DNA of 64,000 bases from Candidatus Vicinibacter affinis (GTDB taxonomy: Bacteria; Bacteroidota; Bacteroidia; Chitinophagales; Saprospiraceae). The stretch is taken from assembly GCA_016714365.1 (NCBI GenBank), contig JADJNH010000005.1:1960501-2024500 (forward strand). Reading direction: 5' to 3'. The notes under the pieces were generated by a model, which saw only the letters and a program-made list of their open reading frames with translations, was not told the origin of the DNA and did not search any database. Made by a program: the position numbers and the translations under genes. This document shows positions 1 through 7,603 of the stretch, in pieces; positions within the stretch are counted from its first letter, which is position 1; every line of letters begins with the position of its first letter.

Positions 1-248
1 TCAAGGTCATGGGTCAGATTTTCACCACTGTATATACCTAACAGAATCCCAATAAGTGTTATGCCAATTTGAACAGTTGACAATAATTTAGTAGGATGTT
101 CAGCAAGCTCCAGAGCTGTTTCCGCACCTTTGCTTCCTTTTGCCTTGGCATTGTCCAGCTTAAATTTTTTTGAAGCAACCATGGACATTTCTGCCATGGA
201 AAATATGCCATTGAGCACGATTAAACCGAATATAATCAATAATTCCAC
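1..248 (-). CDS. CNNM-domain (HlyC/CorC family) membrane protein, N-terminal fragment
   Basis: The gene runs off the left edge, so only about 82 N-terminal residues are visible. Translation from a GTG at 248 begins with a hydrophobic stretch (VELLIIFGLIVLNGIFSMAE) followed by the family-typical 'EMSMVASKKFKL' and then 'LSTVQIGITLIGILLGIYSGE', the second membrane segment. This pattern is characteristic of the CNNM/DUF21 transmembrane domain of the hemolysin/CorC-like family, whose members carry cytoplasmic CBS domains and are linked to Mg/Co efflux. The GTG is chosen because family members start just before this hydrophobic stretch, and no ATG lies in frame upstream of it. The CBS domains would lie outside the window. 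The family call is firm; substrate cannot be told. Confidence 0.8.
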   Translation of the reverse strand, partial: MELLIIFGLIVLNGIFSMAEMSMVASKKFKLDNAKAKGSKGAETALELAEHPTKLLSTVQIGITLIGILLGIYSGENLTHDL

Positions 249-479
249 AGTTCGATTGATTTGAGAAGTTTGCAATAAAATGAGCGCAATAAATTCATGC
301 AGCCACTATTTGAAGCATAGTAACCATCATCAGATGGCGATGCTGTAATATTTGATGATTTGTAAAGTTAGCAGAAATTAGAAACAATTTTCAGGGGAAG
401 GAACATCTTTAAGCTTATTGCTTTTAACAGACCATGTCTACTTAGGTAATTAAATTAGACAAGACCTTAAAATATTTCC

Positions 480-1679
480 TTATTTCAATTTCAACAATGC
501 AGATTTAATTCTTTTAATTGCTTCAATTATCTTTTCTTCTGAAAGTGAATAGGAGATTCTGAGGCAATTTGGGGCTCCAAATGCATCTCCTCCTACTACT
601 GCAACGTGTGCTTCTGAGAGCAGAAATAAAGCCAAATCTTCCGCATCCTTGATAAGGGCTCCATTAAATGATTTGCCAAAATAATAATTTACCTGGGGAA
701 GAATGTAAAAGGCTCCCTTTGGTTGATTGACTTTCCATTCAGGAATTTCTTTGATCAAATCCAATAAGAGGTCCCGTCTTTTATGAAAAGCCTGTCTCAT
801 TGCGTAGGTGCTTTCAAGGTCTGCATTTAAAGCAAATGCTCCGGCTCTTTGTGTGAAGGAGGCTGCTCCGCTGGTGAATTGACCCTGTACCTTTGTGCAA
901 GCCTGGATAACTTCCTTTGGGGCACCCATGTATCCCAATCTCCATCCAGTCATGGAAAATCCTTTTGAAAATCCATTTATTGTGGCAGTCCTTGAGTTCA
1001 TTCCTTCCAATGACCCTATGCTAACATGTTTTTCATTAAAAATGATGTGTTCGTAAATTTCATCGGAGACGACGAGTATGTCTGGAAACGCTCTCAGAAT
1101 ACCGGCAATTTTTTCCAAGTATTCTACCTCAAATACTGTTCCCGTAGGATTACAGGGAGATGAAAAAACCACCATGCGGGATTTGGGGCCTATGGCTTTT
1201 CTCAATAATTCCAAATCCGGTTTGTAATCTGCTTCAACGGTAGACTCCAATAATATAGGGGTGCCACCTGCCATTTTTATAATTTCAAAATAAGATACCC
1301 AATAAGGAGAAAATAAAATGACTTCGTCCCCTTCATTCAATAAGGCAAAACAAAGATTGGCAAAACTTTGCTTTGCACCATTTGATACCAGGATTTCATC
1401 CGGATTGTAAATTAAATTGTTTTGCTCACGGAATTTATCAGAAATGGCGTTCCTTATTTCCAACGTCCCCGCAACTGGAGTGTATTTAGTATATCCCAGA
1501 TCTATTGACTCCTTGGCTTTCTCTTTTATGTGAACCGGTGTGTCAAAGTCTGGTTCACCAAGACTTAGATTGATGATGTCAAACCCTTTGGAAGCCATTT
1601 CTCTGGCCCTTTGTGCCATCCTGAGTGTCGCAGACTCATTCATGGCGGCGACTCTTGATGAAATTTTAAACTTATTCAT
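480..1679 (-). CDS. PLP-dependent aminotransferase (aspartate aminotransferase type, class I/II)
   Basis: The 399-residue protein is a full-length fold-type I aminotransferase of the AspC/AspB (Ib) subgroup, transferring an amino group from an amino acid (probably aspartate) to 2-oxoglutarate in the cytoplasm. Visible landmarks are the N-terminal SLGEPDFDTP motif (about 39-48), NPTG with Asn177, the cofactor-ring Asp206 in SDEIYE, the Schiff-base Lys239 in NGFSKGFSMTGWRLGY and the substrate-carboxylate Arg374 in NCLRISYS. It is preceded and followed by non-coding spacers, and the neighbouring secreted gene upstream ends in its own terminator, so it appears to be a stand-alone transcript. Exact substrate preference (aspartate versus aromatic or prephenate) cannot be read from sequence. 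Confidence 0.9.
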   Translation of the reverse strand: MNKFKISSRVAAMNESATLRMAQRAREMASKGFDIINLSLGEPDFDTPVHIKEKAKESIDLGYTKYTPVAGTLEIRNAISDKFREQNNLIYNPDEILVSNGAKQSFANLCFALLNEGDEVILFSPYWVSYFEIIKMAGGTPILLESTVEADYKPDLELLRKAIGPKSRMVVFSSPCNPTGTVFEVEYLEKIAGILRAFPDILVVSDEIYEHIIFNEKHVSIGSLEGMNSRTATINGFSKGFSMTGWRLGYMGAPKEVIQACTKVQGQFTSGAASFTQRAGAFALNADLESTYAMRQAFHKRRDLLLDLIKEIPEWKVNQPKGAFYILPQVNYYFGKSFNGALIKDAEDLALFLLSEAHVAVVGGDAFGAPNCLRISYSLSEEKIIEAIKRIKSALLKLK

Positions 1680-1700
1680 TGGTACCTCAAAGGTCTAAAT

Positions 1701-1734
1701 AAAAAAGGAAGTACCCAAGTGAATGGATACTTCC
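1701..1734 (-). terminator. Rho-independent terminator of the Omp28-like gene
   Basis: A hairpin with arms GGAAGTA (1707-1713) and TACTTCC (1728-1734) is followed on the minus strand by a run of six T. It sits 23 bases past the stop of the frameshifted secreted gene and just before the aminotransferase start, separating the two transcripts. Confidence 0.65.
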
Positions 1735-1756
1735 CTCATATTTTTTTAGCCAAAGA

Positions 1757-3813
1757 TTAATGACTGATGACTAATTTTCTTGTTTGCAACGTTTGACCTA
1801 TTTTAAGTTTAATCAGGTAAGAGCCGTTTTCAAATGCTTCTGTATTTACAGGAATCATCATCTCCCCACTTAAAATACCATAATTTCTACTTTGTACCAA
1901 ATGACCCAACATGTCGACCACTTCGATGCTGACTTGCGTAGGATCGGTAAGATTCAGATCAATGTTTGCATAATCAGCTGCCGGATTAGGTGCTAATTTG
2001 ACAGTGAAAGGAGCTGGAACCGGATTCTCTACAGAAGTATAGAGGCCGTTTGCAACTGCTTCTGAAATGGTAGTTTGGGTAGCATTTACGATTTCTCCAT
2101 CAGGGCCTAAAAGTAGTCCAACTAATTCAAGATTGGGTTCTTTCCAGGTAATTGGAACATTTAAGGAATAAGTAATAAAATAAGTAGATCCTGCATTGAT
2201 CTTGGTAGGTAAGAAACCTGCAATTCCATCATAACCGTCCAGGATAGCTCTGGCCACATGATTGTAGGTCATTCTGGAGGCCGGAACAGGATTTGGTAAT
2301 TTTTCAAATCCTCCCATTGGACCACGAGCCCCACCAGAATATGTATTGGCCTGATTGAATTTAGCACCGGTTCCTTTCACACCATTTTCTGTAATGACCA
2401 GATTAAATCTGTAATCTCCATTTAGGTTGTCTAAAAAGTCTGCTCTTACAGAGATATTCAAGTCTCCTGTAGTTGGATTCCAGGTTGCACCATTGGTAAG
2501 TTTTACAGGTGTTTTTTCTACGATGGAGCTATAAAATTCTGATTCAAGTTCCAATGGATCTGAAATGGTTTTACGGTTATTTACGACACTTGGAAAGCCA
2601 GGGAATCCTGGAAAACTGGTCAAGCCTCTGTCATACACAGGCACCGTCATGGTATCTTGGTTGTGAACCGCAATACCAATAAAATGTTTGGGATAGGTTC
2701 TGGCCATGGAATCCATGTAAACAGCACCTCTTGGGCACCATTGGCACCAGGTTCCGGTAGCCTCTTCGGAAACTACCTTTTTAAATTCGGCTGGAACAAC
2801 TCCCGATAGGTTGCTCTTTTTTATATTATTAGCCGTGTTATCATCTGCTACTCCATTTACTTTTGTGATTTCAACAGATAGTTCGTTTTGACCTGCAAGA
2901 TATTTGACTGCTGGCAAATCAATGGTCTGAAATCCAAGAGAAGCAATATTCAAGTTGTTAAATGAAGCCACCTGAGTTGCCCCATTACCTAATTTATAAC
3001 TGACCTCCAAAGAAGTGATGGCAGTATTTCCAAGGTTTCTTACTTGCATTGTTCCGGCAGCGCTTAAGTCTGCTAGAAATTGTGGTTTGTAACCAATCAA
3101 TAGGAGCGTGGCATCCAGATTTGGTTTTACGAATGGTACATAATCGTAACTGATGTCATCAATGTAAAAAGTAGAACCATTACCACGTGTTTCAGTGCCG
3201 GTTACATAATTAGGATAAATATCTATAGATGCAATGGTGTTGTTTGGATTCGCAAATTTTGCTACCGTCACATCGTTCAATTTTACTTCCCAATTGTTGT
3301 CGGTAAGATCTGCTATTAGCGTGTATTTCACCCATGTTTCAGGAGTGTAATCAATTTCGCATAAATAGCCATTAGCAGAGCTACCTAATGTAGCACGGAA
3401 CTTACCATCTCCATCAAAATAATTGTCCAGTGCCCAGGTAGTTCCGATGGTGGCTTTAGCTTGAAAATTAAAATAGGCCGCCTGATCGGAAAGCACATAA
3501 ATCCACATTTCGTAAGTCAATTTTCCAATGTTCTTCTCACCACCAAAAGGCAATACCAGGTCAGTTGGACCTCCGGCTGCTGTAGCGGCTTCTAAACGAA
3601 TGGACTTGGTCCCGGTTTTGCATTCTCATCAGTGATAAGGGCGTCTTCCTGAGTGCCTTCACCGACAGCGCCGGACCAAACAGTCCAGTACGTGGAGCTT
3701 TTTGCAACATAGTCGCCCACCTTATATGACTCAACGTTATCAGAAAAGGTATTCTGAGCGCCAAGACTTAAAAGTGAAAAGCAGAAGCAGATAATTAGTA
3801 AATTTCTTTTCAT
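1757..3813 (-). pseudogene. Omp28-like secreted thioredoxin-fold protein with T9SS sorting domain, split by a 1-bp frameshift
   Basis: Two reading frames belong to one gene. The 5' piece (start 3813) has a signal peptide ending GAQ and then 'ESYKVGDYVAKSSTYW', and stops at 3592. The 3' piece covers 1757 to about 3610. Inserting one base in the GGGACCAAG stretch (minus strand, 3608-3614) restores a continuous frame reading KPGTKSIRLEA and then VLPFGGEK, giving 685 residues. Domains in order are a LamG-like N-terminal module, a CARDB-like beta domain, an Omp28-type thioredoxin-like domain with a CxxC site (WCQWC, codons at 2735-2746), and a ~75-residue T9SS type A sorting domain ('LAPNPAADYANIDLNL'). 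The product would be exported and released or surface-attached. Either a real frameshift or a single-base assembly error would explain the split. Confidence 0.85.
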
Positions 3814-3843
3814 TTGTTGATTAATATTAGTTTAACAATGAGT

Positions 3844-3851
3844 CAAATATA
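3844..3851 (-). promoter_or_regulatory. Promoter -7 box (TATATTTG) for the Omp28-like gene
   Basis: The minus strand reads TATATTTG, a match to the Bacteroidota -7 consensus TAnnTTTG, 31 bases upstream of the ATG at 3813. No well-placed -33 TTG is visible, so this is a partial match. Confidence 0.45.
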
Positions 3852-3890
3852 CGGATTATGAGTTTTATAGACCATCAGTTCTAAAACAAA

Positions 3891-3924
3891 AACACATTAT
3901 ACATTCGCAAATGTATAATGTGTT
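3891..3924. terminator. Perfect 15-bp AT-rich hairpin between two secreted-protein genes
   Basis: The arms AACACATTATACATT (3891-3905) and AATGTATAATGTGTT (3910-3924) pair perfectly around a CGCA loop. On the minus strand the hairpin is followed by TTTGTTTT, as expected for a terminator of the cysteine-rich repeat gene ending at 3945; the other flank is also T-rich. It indicates that the two adjacent T9SS cargo genes are separate transcripts. Confidence 0.7.
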
Positions 3925-3944
3925 TTAATTCAAGTAGTAATATT

Positions 3945-6900
3945 TTATCTTAAAAACTTAAAAGGTCTCGTGTCGTAGCTATATCTTGTTTTCAGTACGT
4001 ACATACCAGGAAGATAATGATTGATTCTGAGCAACATGCTGTTTGATGTTTTCTCTAAAAGATGGGTCTGCAGTCTGCGTCCACCCAAATCATAAACCTC
4101 TAATTCAAATCCTGCAGGGAATGGGAATATTGATTCAACCACCAATCCTGATGTTGATGCATATACTTGAAGGTCTTCTAAATTGAAGAATCCTTTTCCA
4201 CTACCAAAGCAGTTGAGTGGTTTAAACTCAGCGGCTTTGCAACATTTTTCATTGTCGTTTTCACAAATTTTTAAAAAGTCATAGGTCAACCCACTCTTCT
4301 TAAAATCTTTGATGGTGATAGGTAAATCGTTATAGGAATAAAATCCAATAGAGCCTTTTCTGTCAAATACATCAAAACCTACTCCTTTTGTTCCTTTGTG
4401 CTGGAAGTTAACTCGCACGGAGTATTGGTTCGGTCCGGTACAATCAAGTGGAGTAACTTCAAGATTATAAATTTCACAAGACTCACCTTTCTGTTCACAG
4501 CACACGGTACCCAGGTTCAATTCCCGTGCACATTTTTCATTGGCACAATCCCTGAAAATAAACTCGTATTTTGTAGAACAATCTCCTTTTAAAGGGCCGA
4601 TTTTAATTGGCAGGCTACCATAATTAAATTTACCATAATCCTTACCGTTGCCTTTGAGGGTAAAACACTCTGATGTATTGTGTCTGTCAAAGTTGAAGGT
4701 AATGTAAAACTCCCCTTCTTTGCATTGAGTTTTTTCATATTTGATCTGACCAATTTCACAATTGCCCTGAGTTTCACAGCAAACCTTTCCAACATTCAAT
4801 GCACGAGTACAACGTTCATTTTTACAATCAGTAAATACAAACTCATAATTGGTGGTGCAATCACCTTTGAATGGTCCGATTTTAATAGGTTGAGGAGTAT
4901 AAGGGAAAGTGCCATAATCATGTCCATTGCCTTTTATTCTGAAACATTCAGAGGTGTTGGAATACGGAAACTTAAATGTCAAATAAAACTGACCTTCTTT
5001 ACAGTCGGTTCTTTCCCACTTGATCTCACCAATCTCACAGTTACCCTGAGCTTCACAACAAACTTTACCCACATTTACTTCACGGGCACAACGTTCGTTT
5101 TTACAGTCTATAAATGCAAAGCCATAGTTGGTTGTGCAGTCACCTTTGAATGGGCCTAATTTAATTGGTAATTGAGCATATGTAAAGGTTCCGTAATCCT
5201 GTCCATTTCCTTTTACCCTGAAACAATCAGAAGTGTTTTTGCGGTTAAAATTGAAAGTCAAATAAAACTGACCCTCCTTGCAAGCAGTTTTTTCCCATTT
5301 GATTTCTCCAATTTCACAATCTCCCTGAACCTCACAGCACACTTTACCAACATTTACTTCACGGGCACATCGTTCGTTTTTGCAATCAATAAAAACGAAC
5401 TCATAATTAGTGGTGCAATCACCTTTGAATGGTCCTAGTTGAATAGGTTGCTTCGTGTAAGGGAAAGTTCCATAATCATGTCCATTGCCTTTTATCCTGA
5501 AACATTCAGAGGTGTTGGCATACGGGAATTTGAAAGTCAAATAAAACTGGCCTTCTTTATAAGCAGTTTTTTCCCACTTGATTTCTCCAATCTCACAGTT
5601 GCCCTGAGCTTCACAACAAACTTTACCCACATTTACTTCACGGGCACAACGTTCGTTTTTACAGTCTATAAATGCAAAGCCATAATTGGTTGTGCAGTCA
5701 CCTTTGAATGGTCCTAATTTAATTGGTAATTGAGCATATGTGAAGGTCCCGTAATCCTGGCCATTTCCTTTTACCCTGAAACAATCGGAAGTGTTTTTGC
5801 GATTAAAATTGAAAGTCAAATAAAACTGGCCCTCTTTGCAAGCAGTTTTTTCCCATTTGATTTCACCAATTTCACAATCTCCCTGAGCCTCACAGCACAC
5901 TTTTCCCACATTTAATTCACGAGCACAACGTTCGTTTTTGCAATCAATAAATACGAACTCATAATTGGTGGTACAATCACCTTTGAGTGGGCCTATTTGA
6001 ATAGGTTGTGGAGTGTAAGGGAAGGTTCCGTAATCATGTCCATTGCCTTTCACCCTGAAACATTCAGAAGTATTGGCGTATGGAAATTTGAAAGTCAAAT
6101 AAAACTGGCCTTCTTTGCAAGCAGTTTTTTCCCACTTGATTTCACCAATTTCACAATTGCCCTGAGCTTCACAACAAACTTTACCAACATTTACTTCACG
6201 GGCACAACGTTCGTTTTTACAGTCTATAAATGCAAAGCCATAATTGGTTGTGCAGTCACCTTTGAATGGACCTAATTTAATTGGTAATTGAGCATAGGTA
6301 AAGGTTCCGTAATCTTGACCATTTCCTTTTACCCTGAAACAATCGGAAGTGTTTTTGCGATTAAAATTAAAAGTCAAATAAAACTGGCCCTCTTTGCAAG
6401 CAGTTTTTTCCCATTTGATTTCACCAATTTCACAATCTCCCTGAGCCTCACAGCACACTTTTCCAACATTTACTTCTCGGGCGCAATGTTCGTTTTTGCA
6501 ATCTATAAATGCAAACCCATAGTTGGTTGTGCAATCACCTTTGAATGGTCCAAGTTTAATAGGAAGGGGAGAATAAGGGAATGTACCATAATCTTGTCCG
6601 TTGCCTTTTACCCTGAAACACTCTGAAGTGTTTTTATGATTAAAATTAAATACCAGATAAAATTGACCTTCTTTACAATCTGACCTTTCCCATTTGATTT
6701 CACCAATTTCACAATCTCCCTGTGCCTCACAGCAAACTTTTCCATAAACACTGTCTATTCTGCATCTTTCATTTTGAGAATCAAAAATGACAAATTCATA
6801 AGAAGTTTCACAATTTCCCTTTAGTGGTCCAAGTTTAATTGGGAGGTTTTTGTAATTAAAGGTCCCATATTTAACACCGTTGCCTTGCACTTTAAAGCTG

Positions 6901-7400
6901 TCAGAGGTGTTTTTATGTTTAAAATCAATCGTCATGTAAAACTCCTTGTCGACCGAGCAATCAGATTTTTTTAATTGCAATTCAGACAGCATGCAGTCCC
7001 CTTTTACTTCACAACAGACAGTACCTAGAGATTTACGGATATTGCATAATTCATTTACACAGTCAATTACCACAAATTCATACTCCGTCTTACAATCGCC
7101 TTTGAATGGTCCTAGTTTTAGAGGAAGGCTTGTGTATGGAAATTCACCATAATTGTGACCATTTCCTTTGACTCGGAAGCACTCAGATGCATTCTGTACG
7201 TTAAAAGTTAGGGTGACATAGAATTCCCCTTCCTTAGTGCAATCTGATTTTTCAAGCTCAAGGTCACTTAGCATGCAATCCTCTAGACTACTTTTCGAAT
7301 TTAACTCACTACCTAAGATTGATTTGCTGCTGATGGCAGAAAAGGCTGATAGAGAGAAAAACGAACAGAAAACAATGGATAAAAATTTGATCTTTTTCAT
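3945..7400 (-). CDS. Cysteine-rich tandem-repeat secreted protein with C-terminal T9SS sorting domain
   Basis: From ATG 7400 the product has 1151 residues. This start, rather than one further upstream, gives a clean signal peptide (MKKIKFLSIVFCSFFSLSAF). After a short linker come ten ~93-residue repeats and an eleventh diverged one. Each typical unit has eight cysteines at positions 1, 13, 32, 61, 72, 77, 87 and 88, and the motifs FRVKGNG, YGTF, KLGPFKGDC and GKVCCE. The last ~80 residues ('FELEVYDLGGRRLQTHLL' to the RPFKFLR end) look like a T9SS type A sorting domain. No family was recognised for the repeat; a disulfide-rich beta-sandwich of surface or adhesive role is a guess. The alternation of unit types shows recent duplication. 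It is flanked by its own terminator and has no operon partner. Confidence 0.85.
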   Translation of the reverse strand: MKKIKFLSIVFCSFFSLSAFSAISSKSILGSELNSKSSLEDCMLSDLELEKSDCTKEGEFYVTLTFNVQNASECFRVKGNGHNYGEFPYTSLPLKLGPFKGDCKTEYEFVVIDCVNELCNIRKSLGTVCCEVKGDCMLSELQLKKSDCSVDKEFYMTIDFKHKNTSDSFKVQGNGVKYGTFNYKNLPIKLGPLKGNCETSYEFVIFDSQNERCRIDSVYGKVCCEAQGDCEIGEIKWERSDCKEGQFYLVFNFNHKNTSECFRVKGNGQDYGTFPYSPLPIKLGPFKGDCTTNYGFAFIDCKNEHCAREVNVGKVCCEAQGDCEIGEIKWEKTACKEGQFYLTFNFNRKNTSDCFRVKGNGQDYGTFTYAQLPIKLGPFKGDCTTNYGFAFIDCKNERCAREVNVGKVCCEAQGNCEIGEIKWEKTACKEGQFYLTFKFPYANTSECFRVKGNGHDYGTFPYTPQPIQIGPLKGDCTTNYEFVFIDCKNERCARELNVGKVCCEAQGDCEIGEIKWEKTACKEGQFYLTFNFNRKNTSDCFRVKGNGQDYGTFTYAQLPIKLGPFKGDCTTNYGFAFIDCKNERCAREVNVGKVCCEAQGNCEIGEIKWEKTAYKEGQFYLTFKFPYANTSECFRIKGNGHDYGTFPYTKQPIQLGPFKGDCTTNYEFVFIDCKNERCAREVNVGKVCCEVQGDCEIGEIKWEKTACKEGQFYLTFNFNRKNTSDCFRVKGNGQDYGTFTYAQLPIKLGPFKGDCTTNYGFAFIDCKNERCAREVNVGKVCCEAQGNCEIGEIKWERTDCKEGQFYLTFKFPYSNTSECFRIKGNGHDYGTFPYTPQPIKIGPFKGDCTTNYEFVFTDCKNERCTRALNVGKVCCETQGNCEIGQIKYEKTQCKEGEFYITFNFDRHNTSECFTLKGNGKDYGKFNYGSLPIKIGPLKGDCSTKYEFIFRDCANEKCARELNLGTVCCEQKGESCEIYNLEVTPLDCTGPNQYSVRVNFQHKGTKGVGFDVFDRKGSIGFYSYNDLPITIKDFKKSGLTYDFLKICENDNEKCCKAAEFKPLNCFGSGKGFFNLEDLQVYASTSGLVVESIFPFPAGFELEVYDLGGRRLQTHLLEKTSNSMLLRINHYLPGMYVLKTRYSYDTRPFKFLR
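4479..7277 (-). repeat. Ten tandem 279/282-bp protein-coding repeats
   Basis: Units start (minus strand, first Cys codon) at 7277, 6995, 6713, 6434, 6155, 5876, 5597, 5318, 5039 and 4760. Units 1, 2 and 10 are 94 codons and the rest 93. A diverged eleventh unit follows at 4478. Outer units are divergent while the inner ones are nearly identical, the usual gradient for unequal-crossover arrays. Confidence 0.95.
4761..6434 (-). repeat. Higher-order repeat: three copies of a 558-bp two-unit block
   Basis: Units 4, 6 and 8 share the variant 'FNFNRKNTSDCF' and 'FTYAQLP' and are identical or almost so in translation. Units 5, 7 and 9 share 'FKFPY(A/S)NTSECF' and 'FPYT'. The strict A-B-A-B-A-B alternation shows expansion by duplicating pairs rather than single units. 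Confidence 0.9.
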
Positions 7401-7427
7401 ATTAGGACAGACTGATTTGAGTATATG

Positions 7428-7440
7428 ACCTGAATCAGGT
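7428..7440. promoter_or_regulatory. Inverted repeat ACCTGA-n-TCAGGT upstream of the cysteine-rich gene
   Basis: A 6-bp perfect inverted repeat around one central base lies 28-40 bases upstream of the ATG at 7400, where an operator could act. It is short enough to be chance, and no cognate regulator is encoded nearby. Confidence 0.2.
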
Positions 7441-7603
7441 AAAAACTGTTGCCTGAACTGACCAAAATACCAGCATAAAGTTACTAAAAATAGAGAATAT
7501 TTGAAGGGCTTAATTAAACATTCAGTGTTTTTCAGTATTGGACGGCCAAAAAACCGGTTCTCTTCAATAATTTGAATAAAGATTAGTGGGCCAATACCCA
7601 GGC

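Noticed and set aside
4398..6626. Series of plus-strand frames opposite the cysteine-rich repeat gene
   Set aside because: They are mirror frames of the 279-bp repeat on the other strand; each copy lies at the same offset, and the minus-strand protein has a signal peptide, conserved cysteines and a sorting domain.
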